DNA of 64,000 bases from Daedaleopsis sinensis (GCA_033807695.1 CM066306.1:1736001-1800000), one strand, 5' to 3'; positions 38,401 through 53,569 are shown, counted from the first letter of the stretch. The notes: generated by a model from the letters alone, not told the origin. Made by a program: numbers and translations.

Positions 38401-40498
38401 TACGACGCCGTTGAGCAACTGTCCCAAGAGCGAGTGGGGAACCTAATCGAACGTCATGGCTCCATCAACGCTGCTGCGGTGTGTTGCTCGCGCCTCACCT
38501 TCGGGCAGATACTGATATCCATGTATCAGGTGCAATCGAATGTCCTCAGCCTGTTGACTCGCATGCGTCAACTCGCATTGCACCCCGGCTTGCTTCCTCC
38601 AGACTATGTTGAAAAGCTTCGTGCAGGCGACAAGGGCGAGGAAGGCGGTCCTGCCCCCCTTCAGATTACGGCGCAAGACAAGGTCAGGCTACAAAGCCTC
38701 CTCGCGCAAGCTATCGAAGATTGCGAAGAGTGTCCGATCTGTTTCGGCGTCCTGAGCGAGCCTCGCATCACGTACTGCGGGCATATGTTCTGCTTGCCTT
38801 GGTACGTCTGCCGCAGGCTGTTGCCTCTGAACACACTAATTCGACGTACAGTATCACCGAAGTTGTTACTCGCGATTACAAGTGTCCCATGGTACGTTAT
38901 TTCTTTTCGTCTGTATCTATGCGCGACATGAGCCTGACAAAGGAATCAGGACCGACGCCCCCTTGAGGTTGCGCAACTCGTAGAGCCCCCTCCGCCCACC
39001 GACCTCACGCAAGCTCCGGTACGGTTCGACGAAGACGAGGAAGATGATCGAGATGAGCTCCGGACGGGGTCCTCCGCGAAAATTGATCAGCTTGTGACAT
39101 TGCTAAGGCTCACGCCAGAGACGGACAAGTCTTTGGTGTTCTCACAGTTCACGTCGTTCTTGGACAAGGTCAGTACACAACCCGGAATGCAAAGAGGACC
39201 AATGCACTAAGTGTCATCAATGCATAGATCGCAGAAACACTAGAGAAGGAAGGGTGAGCACAGTGTGCCTCCCACCCGCGAATGACTGTTGCCTCATCTT
39301 AAATATCTGCAGGATTCCGTACGTTCGCTTTGACGGCAAGATGTCTGCGCGTCGTCGTCAGGAGACTATCGAACGATTCTCAGTCCCGATCGAGGGTGAA
39401 ACCTCCGCACCCTCCCTTAGCCAAGCTACTGCCCCACGATTGAGCCAGGCTACTGCCACGCCGTCAAGCCAGCCTACCGAGCCGACGTCCACTCAACGCT
39501 CATCCCGCCGCAGCCGTTCGACGAAGTCGGTCATCATAGATGATCCTATCGACAACTTGATCAACGACCAGGACGACGATTTCGTCATGGGCGACGACCA
39601 AGACGATGACGACGATGACTTCATTGTCGATGACAGCGACGATGAGGCTCCACGTCGCACGCAGTCGAAGAAAGGCAAGGGCAAGGCGAGCGCTAGAGGG
39701 AACGGCAAGAAGAAGACGGGCGTGCTTCCAAGCACTCCGGCTCCTAGCTATCCGAAATATGACGGAGCCAACCCGCGTGTCATGCTCATCTCTCTCAAGG
39801 CAGGTGCGTTGGGTCTGAATCTGACTGTGGCGAACAACGTGTACTTGTGAGTTGTTGATAACGTTCTCTTGGATCCGACCCACCTGCTGACGGTCTGTAC
39901 GTACAGGATGGACCCGTGAGTGTCTCTGTCATTGCTTGTGTGTCAAACACTCAGACTGTGCTGTCAGGTGGTGGCAGGAAGGCATTGAGTCGCAGGCTAT
40001 TGATCGCTGCAACCGGTATGTGGTGCAAGCACATAGGTCGTATCAATCTCGTCATGCTCATCGCGTGCCCAGTATCGGTCAGAAGAAGCCTGTCCACGTC
40101 TACCAGCTCATCGCTGAGAACACCGTGGAGTCGAAGGTAAAGTTCTTATTATATATGTTGTGTATCGCGCGCTTATGTGGTACGTACAGGTCATTGAGAT
40201 CCAGGATAAGAAGAAGAAGCTTGTCACAGAGGTTAGTTTGGCTTACTCCGCTGTCAGTACTCCCGTTGACCCATCCCGATCGCCATCAGGCTTTCTCCGG
40301 TATCAAGGCGAAGGAGACACAGAGGCAGAAGAAGGAAGCCCGCCTCCAAGGTAATGTCCTCAGTCTCTGCAGTGGCGTCTGCCGTTCTCATGCCTCGAAC
40401 TCGTAGAGCTGGTGCAACTGTTTGGCTTGAAAAGACAAGAGGGTGGACAAGATGCCGCCAACGCCTCCCAGAGTACTCTTGAGTCTTGGCGCGCCTAG
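35443..40498 (+). CDS. Rad5/HLTF-type HIRAN-SNF2-RING helicase and ubiquitin ligase
   Basis: A many-exon gene (over 15 small introns). The certain coding part begins by about 35650 ([22 protein letters not shown]); 35443 is an ATG in the same open frame, but a short exon at 35169 could instead be spliced to GATCCG at about 35651. Order of domains: Ser/Pro-rich tail; HIRAN ([16 protein letters not shown]...LLVREPHN...NAIQVKN...[17 protein letters not shown], about 35885-36290); SNF2 with Walker [14 protein letters not shown] (about 37230) and DEGH box [14 protein letters not shown] (about 37705), VLTGTPI; C3HC4 [15 protein letters not shown]...[11 protein letters not shown]...CPMDRRPL (about 38725-38960); helicase C-domain with [41 protein letters not shown] and [17 protein letters not shown]. 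Such proteins polyubiquitinate PCNA and remodel stalled forks. An acidic insertion splits the C-domain (see findings). Confidence 0.92.
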
Positions 40499-41272
40499 TT
40501 ATAGACGTGATCGCGGCGAAAAGTGCTTATTGTAATGCTCGATGTTGACGAGAATGTATCAGCAATGCTCCAGTTAGGCTCCAGCTATACTTGGTGACCC
40601 AGCTCGCGACATTTCGATCAAGAGGGACCAGGCTGTTTAGATGTACCACTGTGGCACTGCCACTTCGGAGGAGACTAATAAGTAGTAGGTTCGCAACCAA
40701 TCTCTCGTTCAAACTTCTTCGTATACGCGCAATCACCATCGTGCTGATGGCATTGTACAGGTATAGCGTATGAGGTGTTCGGATGTAGTCATCCTCGAGC
40801 TCCTATGCTCGCCGAGTCGCCCCTATACCCGGCGGTTTTTGAAGCGAATTGCTGCTGACTCTGCAAGGATTGATCGAGTAACATTACCGTGCACTGTGAT
40901 AACCACAAAAAACTGTTTAGCACATTCCGTTGTCAGTACATGCGCTATGTTGCTACATACTTTGAAGAGCAGAATAGATTACAAGCAGAAATCACGACTG
41001 ACCAGCAAGCAGGGGTCCTAAGCTGCGCGGAATCACCGGAGGAAGGGCCCGCCGGAGCAGCGTGGTGCGAATTGAATTCGGAGGCTATGTCCCGATTCGG
41101 GGTTATCAAAACAGGTAAGTGCTCGGCGGAAAAGGAGTGGGTTTCGAGCCGAGTGTTGGTCGTCGCCTTTCATCCTCTCCACACCGCATCCACCCACTCG
41201 TCCTCGACGCTGGCAACGACGACGAGCCTTACACCTAAGCACATCTAATCGCGCTCTCCACGCTGCCTGCAT
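40499..41272. promoter_or_regulatory. Spacer between the Rad5-like gene and MSS4 (tandem, both +)
   Basis: About 0.77 kb, no supported gene. The part next to 41273 is C/T- and CA-rich (catcctctccacaccgcatccaccc), typical of a fungal leader, so this should be the MSS4 promoter. Confidence 0.45.
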
Positions 41273-43776
41273 ATGGCCACAGCAGCCATTCCCATGGCAC
41301 GCACCCCATCCCCGGCCTCCTTTGACGACCCTCAACGTTCATCTTATGTCTCGTCTTCTCCCTCCCGACTACCTCCCCTGCCTGTCATGTCGACCGCCCA
41401 CACATCCTCTGCGAGTAGTGTGAGCCCGCCGGCGCGCGAAGGGGACATCCTCAACCCCATACACGCTCTAGCGTATCCCGGAAGCAAGCAGTCGCCAGCG
41501 CAAGAAGTCCATATCGTCAAGGTCACCGATGACACTGTCCACCTCGAACGCGGTCCCATGCCCGATTCTGTCCTCCACAAAGTCAGTGCGTCGCTTACAC
41601 ACGCTGTCCCGAACTTCCACTCGCAGCGGCGCGAGGGAAGCAACGATTCGAATGTCGGCCCCCCGCCTCCTTCGCCTCCGTCGAGCGTCGAAAATGACGA
41701 TATCCCCCCGCCTCGAAGGCAGGTCGCCTCCACATCTTCTCAGCCTGACTCGTCGCCTCGGCCCGTAACTTTCGAGGAGCCATTAGAGCGCACATCCTCT
41801 GCGTCCCACGAACGCTCGTCCCGATTCGGGCCACAAGGCCTCAGACATCGCACGTCTGCGGAAACCAAGTCGTCGCTACGAACATCGCAGTCCGCATACA
41901 CACCCAGCACACTCGACACGCCCCTCACAGACGAGCCCGTGTCCATCCTCCCACCCTCGATATCGAAGAGCCTGCCGCGAGCTGGCTCACATGTCTCCGT
42001 CGATGGTTACCTGCAGCCTCCCGTGCCGCACAAGCCCTCGCGGAGAAACACGATCGGCGCAGGGGCGCCAAGTGCTACACAGTCGCCCCCGCGTGTGGCA
42101 CGTATGATGACCATGCAGTCGTCGCACCCAACTACATTAGAGGAACCTGGCGAGCTCGCGGACGATATCGAGCTACAAGCGGAGCAGATTCGTAGAGAGC
42201 GTATGTCGAAGCGTGCGAAGGCGCAGCAAGAGGCAGAGCGCGCGCTGACACGGTCGGGGACTGTGTTGTCCAGAGCGGACGACGGGCCCTTAGTGGGTAA
42301 CCTGATCGGCGAAGACCACGTCAACTATGTTCTCATGTACAACATGCTGACTGGCATTCGCATAGCGGTGAGTATACGCGCTCCGTCGCGCCTTTTGCGA
42401 CTACCTGACGCGCGTCTCTATCCAGGTATCGCGATGCCAGGCTAAGATTCGGAGACCGCTGACCGAAGAAGATTACACAGCACGACATAAATACTCCTTC
42501 GATATGTGCGTCCATGTGCCACACGCACTTGCCTTATCATTGACCTTCGAACAGTGTTGGAAATGAACTTACGCCCTCTGCTAAGTATGACTTCAAGTTC
42601 AAAGATTATGCTCCCTGGGTGTTCCGAGAACTACGAGAAGATTACTTCCACGTCGACCCGGCCGACTACCTGCTCTCTCTGACTGCCAAGTACATCCTGT
42701 CTGAGTTGGGCTCCCCGGGCAAGTCTGGCTCATTCTTCTACTTCTCGCGCGATTACCGCTTCATCATCAAGACGATTCATTACGCCGAGCACAAGTTCCT
42801 CCGTCGGATCCTGAAGCAATATCACGAACACGTGAAGAGCAACCCGCACACTCTGCTCTCGAGGTTTTATGGCCTTCACCGGGTTAAGCTGCCCCATGGA
42901 CGCAAAATCCACTTCGTCATCATGAACAACCTCTTCCCGGCGCACAAAGATATCCACGAGACATACGATCTGAAAGGCAGCACGGTCGGACGGGAGTATC
43001 CCGAAGAGAAGGCGGCGCAAAATCCGAGGGCCGTTCTGAAGGATCTGAACTGGATCAACCGGGGGAAGACATTGGAACTCGGACCGGAGAAGCGGGCGTT
43101 GTTGACGGAGCAGCTGCGGAGAGACTCCGAGCTATTGAAGGAGATCGGGGTGATGGACTACTCCCTCCTCATCGGTATCCATAACATGCGGAGAGGGAAC
43201 AGGGACAATGTTCGACGGAATACACTCAGAGTGTTTGCGGTGGGTTCCTTGTGCGACGATGTTCACTGATCAGTCACTTACTTTGGATTCCATGTAGCCC
43301 GACATGCCCCTCATCAGTCGAAAGAAGACCACTAAGGGTCCAAAATCTCCAGAAGCGATCGCGCTGCGCCGTATCATGCGTGAGGCAGATCCGCAGAGTT
43401 TGGGAGATACGACGATCGTTCTCCCCGAGGAGGACACAGGGGAACGACAACACTTCCTATTCTACCAGGACGAAGGTGGTCTGCGCGCAACGGACGAGCT
43501 GAACGAGTCAATGGACACGATATACTACCTCGGCGTGATCGACATCCTGACTCCGTACAACACGCTCAAGAAGCTTGAGCACTTCTGGAAGGGTCTCAGC
43601 GCCGATCGGGTAAGTTGAGGAATTACTTGATCACGTATAGGAAGCTGATATGGTATACGCAGCACAAAATCAGTCCGGTCCCACCTATCGAGTATGCTGG
43701 CCGGTTCTTCGCGTTCATGAAAGCCGTCATGCGTGGTGGTGAAGGCGGGGAACGCTTCAAGGTCAAGACAGAATGA
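41273..43776 (+). CDS. MSS4: Phosphatidylinositol-4-phosphate 5-kinase
   Basis: Exons 41273-42367, 42426-42505, 42555-43239, 43298-43609 and 43663-43776 give 761 residues; introns are 49-58 bp. The enzyme makes PI(4,5)P2 at the plasma membrane, needed for actin organisation and endocytosis. The first 340 residues are Ser/Pro-rich and disordered, ending in a basic coiled segment ([23 protein letters not shown]). The PIPK domain then follows: [31 protein letters not shown], the glycine-rich loop [19 protein letters not shown] (catalytic Lys), [55 protein letters not shown] (metal-binding IID-type motif) and the substrate-specificity segment [15 protein letters not shown]. All catalytic features are present. 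The N-terminus differs in length between fungi, so the start rests on the first ATG of the long open frame. Confidence 0.95.
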
Positions 43777-44998
43777 GCGACCTTCTCCACACATCCGCAG
43801 TCCGCCCCCTCCTTCGCATCGTTGTCAAATTTCCGCTGCTATCTTGCCGTCATGGTTGGTGTTTAGACTATTTGGACTGGTCGATCACATCCCGCATTCA
43901 CCCGTGTAACATCTCAAGCATCCAACCCAGTCCATCATATCCTACTCTGAGCATACCCCTATTATCCTCGTAAACCTCTCCTCTCGCCTTGCATGCGATC
44001 ATCGTCGAATCCTTGGTTGAAGTAGGTAGTGCTGACTTCGTTTTCATATGCGGGGTGCTTGCCCGCGTCCACTCTCGTTCATACTTTATACTGTTATGTC
44101 GTCTCCGCCGACCGGGTGCGCCCACGAATTTACAGCTTGCCTTACGCATCGGCGCACCCAGCCACACTCCTTACCAGCTTGCTTCTCCTCTCCTTTCCTC
44201 TCTCCAGCATTACATACTCCCCCCTCCACTCGACTTACTCATACTTATCGTCATACGGACTTCGATGGACCTTCTGCGCATTGCAAGGATTTATTTTCCG
44301 TTTTTGTTGGTCTGGGTTTCGGCATTGCCGTATGACGTTCGTCGCCTCCGAAGAGATTTTCGTTATTCCGGATTTTATATCGTATATAATGTACTATGTG
44401 TGTTCATATACAGGCGAGAGAATACAGTCTTGTTCATACTCCTTGTTCTGTTCGGTCCGAGTGGATGAAGAACGGTATGATCCCAGCCGTGTATGGTCCA
44501 GTAATGATTATAGTGCCAGTCGCGTTGAGTCTCGACCGACTTCAGCATACAGAGATACCGCACTATCCACTGTCATGCCGATGGCCATAGATCAGTAAGA
44601 ATGTTATATGTCGTTCTCAAACTCACGAAGAGCCAGCCTTCGAATTCACCCACTGGCAGTATGAGACTTCGGCCTGGCCGCTTCAGCCAAATAGCGACTT
44701 AAAGCCTGAAGAAGGTAGAGTGTTTTCGAATAAGCGGACAAAAACGAGAGGACTGTGCTGCTCTCGCAATCATTACAAATTAACGACGCTGCTTAGTGTA
44801 TTGTGGAACGAGCACAGAGACACGATGCTACTAGTAGATATGCTACTCATCATCTCTTCTATTCCTGTATGCCACCCGGTGTGTTCGGCGCACCCCACTG
44901 TAACTTAAGTTGATTAGAGACCTCAATCTTCTAAGAAGCAGGGCTATAACGGCATCATATCAGCGAGGGCACGGATGCGAGGTCGTAGGTTGCATTAC
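43777..44998. other. Convergent spacer between MSS4 and the manganese peroxidase
   Basis: About 1.2 kb between two 3' ends, AT-richer than the flanks. The first 700 bp contain a T-rich stretch with a hydrophobic 159-codon open frame (43989-44468) that I take as 3' UTR noise. No gene is supported. Confidence 0.45.
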
Positions 44999-46750
<1,752 letters not shown>

Positions 46751-48458
46751 AATGGCGTTGGATGGTTTGAAGGTGGAAGGTTCAAAGAGTCGAAAACAAA
46801 GTATGGTAGAGGACGAAGGTGAACAAAGGTTGACCAAGGTCCTGGAAATGCGAAGGAAATGCTGCTTAGAAGTAAATTCGAGCAGAAAGGAAGAAGTGAG
46901 GTGAGGAACCGGCGTGAAGTGACGAGCTCTTTTATGCCACTTGACTGTACGTCGTGGCCGATGTAGACACCGACGGCTTGCGTAAAGCAGCAAGGCCAAG
47001 GGCCGCCGCAGTCTAGTCGGCATGTTGCTTGGTCGAACTGCATTGAGTAAAGCTTTGAAATGCCCCGACCAAGGAAACCTCTCAAACGAGCACAGGATCA
47101 GGGACGGGTAGCAACTGTTCGCATACTGCCATCTCATAATTCCCAGATGGGCGGCCGTTCCATGACTCGGAATCGTTGGCTAGTCACACGCAACAGGTAG
47201 GGAACTGTGCGTCATGGGAGGCCGTGTGGTATACGCAGCTCATTCCTGTGAGGTCCCGCTGATTTTGGTCATCGGAATTGATCAGACGAGTATTCAGCGT
47301 ATGCTAAAGAGGCTCACCACCAGAAGAGTGACAGTAAGTACTGGACAGTGGATGTGTTCTTCGTGGACCCATCTCATAGCTTCGTAAAACGTTCACACCG
47401 GCGGAAAGTGCGTGGTCCAACGACTTGAGTTATGATGGGCTCGCCCGAGCTCGAGTAAGAGATGAATAAACGGTTAGTAAATGTTCGGTGTGCAACCCTG
47501 GAGACATCGGTCACAGAACAGCGGACGAGGGTAGCGATCTTGCCAAAGCGCGGACTCGCTGATTACGGACCAGCCACGGTTATGATCACAGTCGGTGCTA
47601 TTCCCGTTTTGGCGGGCAAATTGTAACCTGAAACTCTTCCAAGAGATGCGCGCGCATGGTCGATCGCGACCGGGAATTCGTTCTCTGCCTATGCATGCCC
47701 TACAGACTCCGTGTGGCTGTCTCTTGCGACGACGTATGTGCACGGCAGACAGAGACAGCCGAAACACCCTTTACGGAACCCCCCGCCACGAATGGGCGTA
47801 TTGCCGTAGGAAGCATCGCCCGCGAGCTTATATATCTCGAGATGCGCGCGCAAGATCGAGTCCGAGCTCGCGAGAACTGAGTGACCGCAGTGTAACGGCT
47901 GCGCCTGCCGCAGCGAGAGGAGGATAACCGCACGGCGCCACCCGGGACTCACTTGCGAGATGCCGGTCCGGCGACCGCCTTCCCACATCGGACTCCGGCG
48001 GGGGTGGGTCAGGGCAAGTATGTTCAGTGACCGGTCGCAGCGAGCGTGGGACGCGTCAACCCACGAAGCACTGGCAGCCGACGGGCTCGTCGACGCGTCA
48101 GCACAGCACAGAATCCCAAGGGAATGTCGATGTTGATCGGCCGTCGCACGGGAGGATGTCGACAGCTGTGTCTCTCGGACTTACGCGGTGTCAATCACGC
48201 TGCGGGGCGCAGGGACGAACGAGCGCGGAATGTTGCCATGCCAGGACACGACGTCGGGCGGGGGAACCTGGGAACGCGTAACGCCGTAGTGCACTTCGCG
48301 GCCTGTGAGGCCCGACGTCTCAGTCAAATGAGTAGAGCGGGCAGAAGAAACCATTGGCCAGTGCGTGGTCAGAACATCCTTCCATGGACTTGCAGTGCAG
48401 GCCAATACAAAGAGAGACAAGGGAGAGAGAAAGAAAGAGAAAAAATACGTGTGTAGCG
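46751..48458. promoter_or_regulatory. Promoter region of the manganese peroxidase and 3' flank of ELG1
   Basis: About 1.7 kb without a supported gene; ELG1 ends at 48459 and the peroxidase starts at 46750, both on minus. A second TATA-like tract (ttatatat) is at about 47828. Confidence 0.4.
46929..46936 (-). promoter_or_regulatory. CATAAAAG TATA-like box of the manganese peroxidase
   Basis: Minus-strand CATAAAAG lies about 180 nt upstream of the ATG. Farther upstream, minus-strand matches to the metal-response core TGCRCNC occur (for example TGCACAC at 47491-47497), suggestive but expected by chance at this rate. Confidence 0.35.
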
Positions 48459-51454
48459 CTACAGATATCCAGAAGGATTGGGACTAGGGTCCGTTGGCCA
48501 CGAATTGTCCGCATCGAGATTGAACGCAGTCCGTCGGAGGATGTTCCGCTCGCGCTCTTCGAGTGGCATCCAACGCACGAGGCTCAGTTCGCTCCGCTGC
48601 GAGTTGCGCGTCCGGCGCGTGCCTTCGGTGCGCATGCTGGCCAGGTGGGCCGCCATGTTTGCGTCATCGGCCGTGACCATGCGCCGGATCCAAGGCTCGT
48701 AGTCGAGGAAGATGGCGCCGGGGTCCCGGAGGACCTGCTCACGGGAAATCTGCATGCGATTCAGGACAGACATGACCGAGGCGCAGTGGGAAGTGTGCTG
48801 CGGAGGGAGATCCGGGGTGTCACTCAAGAGATCGTCAGGGGAGGGGTGGTGGCGCTGAGAAAAGAACGCGAGCTCGCGCAGGATAGCCGTATCTTGGCCG
48901 TATGTAGAGAATGCCACCGGCAGGTGTGAGGCGAAATCGTGGGGGTCCGCTGAGAGGTGCTTGAAGCCGAGGAGATCGTCCGCGCCTGGTGACTCGCCAT
49001 TGACCAGAATGTCCTACCGAAGCCAGTCAATGACTCTGTGACGCAGACAACAGTGGGCACTCACCCGTAGAACTTCAGACCGGGGCGGCCGGAGCCCACT
49101 ATCTGCGAAGGAGCTCAGCTCTATCAGCTTTGCCAGACGCTCGAGATCCAGTGAATGCTCGTCAAGATAAGTGTCGGTGGCCGCCTGTCGCGACGAGGCA
49201 GATGCGCCGAGCTGCAGTTGGTGAATCGTACGCCGGAGATCGCAAGGCACTAAAGGCAGTGGCCGGGGATGCAACAGGTTGTCCAAGGTGCGCTCCGGGT
49301 CATTATTAGACGAGGCCCGGTACAGACTCCTGACAGTTGGCTCGTCAAGCAGGCGACCCTCTGAGGACAGCAGCGCTTGGAGATACGACACTGCCAGTGA
49401 AGCTGGACAAGGCGTGAAGTGAAGCACATCTTGTAGAGGCAGGTCCGATGTGGGCACCATAGATATATCTGATGACTGGTTCAACCGCGAGCTATGTGAA
49501 CAGGCCAGACACTCCACCCACCATTGCAAGTGATGACGACCGGTCTGCGACATTCCCTGATGATCTTGACCATGGTTGGCCAAAAGTTCGTGTCCTCGCG
49601 GTAGAGCACGTCCACCTCTTCGAGCAGTACGATCGACTGGCTGACTTCTGCAGGGTCCGCTTTCGCGTGCTCGCGTGCTTCGTCCGCAGGCTGCTCTGCC
49701 GTCGCATCTTCCTCGACGTCAGAGAGCACACGCTTCTTGAAGAAGGCGTGCTTCTTGTCGGGGGCTTGAGCCTTCTCTGCTCTGCTGTTCTGGTGTTGAG
49801 TCTGCTTGACGAGGTGGTTCTTGCCCACTTCACCAATGAGCTTCTGCAGGGCTGCGCCACTGCGCTCGCCGATCCCGGGGTACACCTCGAAGACGTCCCA
49901 GCCCAGCTCTTCCGCACAAGCATAGATAGATGCTGACTTCCCGCAGCCTGGCGGGCCTGTGAGGATAATGGTGTTGTATATGGCATCGCCAAACTTGGGC
50001 GGGGTGTATGAAAATGGGGGGACGTCCTCGGAGGCGAGTAACGTAGGAGCAGGTTCGGCCATCGAATCGGAGGATGAATACAGTGGCAGCGAGGACTCCC
50101 CTGAGCCGAAGCGTTTTAGACGGGATAGGTTAGGGATTGTGTAGCCGTCGTCTGACATGGCGATGATGTCCAACGGATCCTCCGACTCCGGGTCCGAGTC
50201 GTCTGCGGCTATCCACGCATCCTCGGGCTCCTCAGAGTCGATTCGCCGTCGCTTCCGCTCAGCATCGCGGATGATGCGTGGCCGTTTCGTCCCTCGCGAG
50301 CCCTGTGACTTCTTGAGCTTCTGCGCCTTCTGCGGTTTGCCCGGTTTGTCAGACGGTGTGCCAGATTCTGGTCCCTCGGGCACCGCGGTGATGTGAATCT
50401 TGAGCGCAAGGAGCCAGTCGCGAAGGTAGAGCGCAGATCGCTCGTTGCCTAAGACCTGGTCCGCGCGCTTTGGCCTCCATTTGTCGTTCCACAGCAGATT
50501 GGCATCACTCGACCCGACTGCATCATCGGGGGCGGGCGACGGAGACGCGCTTATGAGGCGGCTGATCGCTGGGTAGCTCCGGTGGTTCGACGGGATGTTG
50601 TTCACAAGATGCTCGTGGGCGGACTGGTCGGGAGAAGCACCTTCTGCGAGAATCGTCATAGGCGGCGGCATATGTGCGTCAGAGCCAAGGAGCCATGTGT
50701 AGGAAGGGTGGTCCGTAACTTCACAGCCGGAAGTTGGCAAGGGCTTAGGTTGTCGAGCATCGCGAAGTGAAAAATCTTGGAGACGGACACTGCATACCGC
50801 CTGCGGACCTTGCACATGTTGGCTGAGAGCATCGGGGAAAGGCGCGGAAGGTGTCGTGGAGGACTTGCCGTACACCGCAGGGGACGATGCTCGCTCTTCC
50901 GGCCGTTTCCTAGGAGCAAATATCGAGTAGACTGGCTTTGGCGGGGGCGGGGGAAGAGCCAGTATCGGGAGAGGTCCAAGTGCGCGTATCGGTGATACCG
51001 CTGGGCTGCTGTCCACGACGACAATGGGGACATCCCGGCTTCCACCTGGTTGACCTGCCACATGGTTGAAGCGAGCGCAGGAAGGACATATGTGCTACTC
51101 ACCGATAGTGTGGCCTCCTACCGAGGCGGACGCTACACTTCGATCATCCTCGTCGTTGGCTGGGATCGGACTAGAGGAGTCCCGAGGAATGGGTTCTGCA
51201 TCTGACGAGGGTATGTCGATAACGTCGTCTCCGCCGGTCGAGCCATTCTCTGAAGATGCAGTTGACGTGACCGGCGTACTCTTCTTAGAGGACGTGCGGA
51301 CTGAGAAGACGTCGAGCAGAGAAGTTTGACGTGACTAGGTCAGACACGTCCATTGTGAGCACAAACATGTCTGAGTAGACGAGCACGCCATGTTTGAACT
51401 AACCGTGCTATCCTTGACCGGTTTCCGTCGCGACCTCTTAGCGGGAGCTGTCAT
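48459..51454 (-). CDS. ELG1: Elg1/ATAD5-type PCNA unloader (RFC-like AAA+ ATPase)
   Basis: Exons 51454-51404, 51334-51103, 51054-49522, 49468-49065 and 49013-48459 give 924 residues; introns are 48-69 bp. A basic start (MTAPAKRSRRKPVKDST) and a disordered Ser/Pro-rich region with FSVRTSSKKSTPV and YSIFAPRKRPEE (PIP-like Phe-rich spots) precede LLWNDKWRPKRADQVLGNERSALYLRDWL, the RFC-box region. The AAA+ core has Walker A LTGPPGCGKSASIYACAEELGWDVFEVYPG, ERSGAALQKLIGEVGKNHLV, Walker B IVLLEEVDVLYREDTNFWPTM, sensor I RRPVVITCND, and the DISMVPTSDLPLQDVLHF stretch. A long acidic insertion lies between RFC box and Walker A. The C-terminal helical region ends at 48459. With Rfc2-5 such proteins unload PCNA after replication, limiting recombination and telomere elongation. 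Confidence 0.93.
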
Positions 51455-53569
51455 CAAGAACGTACTGGTCAAGAAGCAAGAAAGACTCGAACGAGGAGAA
51501 GAGGTGGTGGTTCACTGAGACTGTGCCCGCGTCAACGCGTCTCGCAGTCGCGCGCGATTCGATAGTCACGCGTAATGCGCGCCTGAGACACGTGAGTGTC
51601 ATTCGACCTGCCCTAAATACGGGTATATAAGCTGCCGTCCCTTGGGAGTCGTTTTCTCTAATGGACTCTCGCCTCGTCTGTAGGGCATCGCGGAGAGGGA
51701 ACCCAGGACGGTCGGTCAGTCACCCGCTCTTCTTGTCAGTCGTTGTACAATTCTTATCGATGCCCACAGATGTAGCCTGCGCGTGGTGATGTTGCATGAT
51801 GCACGACACGGCAGCGTTGTCAGTGGCCGTTGGTGTTGGGTGAGCCTTCTTATCTGAGGTCACTCCGAATGATACTCAAACAGATGCGTTTGTTGATAGC
51901 GAGGCCGGGCCGAAGACTCCAGTAGAAGACGATACCGCCGACGGAAGGTCCGTGGCTGAGCGGGTCGTAGTTCTGAATGTCGAGTGTCCGTCTGCCTTTG
52001 TGTACGTCGTCCCTGCCTCCTATATCATGCGTGTGTCTCACCATGCAATCAAGGCCACACCCAGTGCAATCCGCGTAGCGCGCCCCTATCGCTATGCCCC
52101 CCGAAACGATTCCGACGCCCCCCAGCGTCGTGCAAAACCGAAATACACCGATCTACGCAGTGTCCGACATTAGACACCTTTAGCAGAGGCATAGAACACG
52201 CACATCATGGAGCTGTGGAGCGCACAAGTGATGTGACGAATCTGTGTCACACAGTGACCACGGCGCAGACGCCGTCCGCTCTCTGAGCGTTGTGCCCAGG
52301 TTGTACTAGAGCCGTATTTCGCTCTACCCTTGCTAAAGCTGTCAGACACGGACTCCAATTCATGGGGGTACCTCTGCTCTGAATTTGTGCTCTTATTACA
52401 AAAGAACCAATACCAACACCCCATCGACGACCGGCGTTGGAAAAATAGCCGCCGGAGAGCAGCTGTCACGCTGTGGACAAAATCTTAGCGCTTGTGACTC
52501 TCGTGGAGCTCCCATCAGCAGTCGGAGCAGGGCAGCTAAAGGTGTCTATTATGCACAAGAAGAGATTTGCGGCGTCCCCACGCTGCTCCCCTATTGATAA
52601 TCTGTGCGGCGACTCACGACGCCGCGCTTATATACATTGAACCGCGTGAGCGTCCCCACGCATCGCGACCGCCGTCTTGAGTGTGTTCCTACACGCTCTC
52701 AGCCGTTTGAATACCGGTTCCGCTCGCCTCGGAGACTGAGGCTTCCTCGACGCCCCCGAATATGGCACGCAACCGAAGATAGCAAATCAATTACCCCAGG
52801 ACATCCCGCGCGCCGCCTCTCATCCTCTGCACCCTCCTTCCCTCTGCGTAGAAGTTTGTGGACGTATATGAGTTGTTGGTGTGCATGTACGCGACACGCT
52901 TAGGTCAATACATCGTGTTGTGAACTCTCAGTGGCTGGTGTGTGGCATCACTGGCATGTGCCAGTAGGTTGTGACGGATGATACTTGCGTTAGTGCAAGT
53001 ATAGCCGTTGAGGCTCGTTGAGGGTGCATCAGGGTGTGGTACGCTGTGCCGCCGCGTCATGAGCTCAGCAGTATTCCCGTTGTTGATGGACCTCCTCCGA
53101 GGGGGGATGGAAGCAAATCCCGAAATGAAGAGTCCGTAGAGTCGGGTAGCCGACGTCATGGGACCTCATGAGATCTGCCTCGATCGATTGGTTGTGTACT
53201 GTACGTTACTGGCTACCAAACATGCCGCCCACAACAAACCCTTGCTCTCCTCACTCGACTGCCCGTGGACACCAGTTCAATGTCCGAGCTCATCGCGGAG
53301 GAAACACGGGTGGCGCAGCGAGTGCGGTCGAACGCGTGGGAAGGCCGGTATCAGCTAGCCACGGCTCTGACAGGCCCTAGGCCGTACCCTTGTCAATGTC
53401 CGTCCACGGCGAGGCATCTCCTCTCCGTCTCACCCTGCCTCGAGGCCAACGCCTTCCTTTGTCTGCCCCCGTCGTCCACCTTCTGAGCCTCGCGACACTT
53501 CAATAGCAGACCGACATATCTTGCGCTCTCCCCGGATACTACTCGCGCCCACGCTTGAGCTTCTTTGCC
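51455..53569. other. Large divergent spacer between ELG1 (-) and Ted1 copy B (+)
   Basis: About 2.1 kb, no supported gene. TATA-like tracts on + occur at 51624 (TATATAAG, followed 30 bp later by an ATG with a 40-codon frame) and about 52627 (TTATATAC). Neither leads to a recognisable protein. Confidence 0.4.

Noticed and set aside
43989..44468. 159-codon hydrophobic frame downstream of MSS4
   Set aside because: T-rich 3' region gives Leu/Phe/Ile by composition; no family resemblance and no promoter between it and MSS4.
46751..47137. Upstream in-frame extension of the manganese peroxidase
   Set aside because: The peptide starting at 46750 is a proper signal sequence; the extension would bury it and reads like leader translation.
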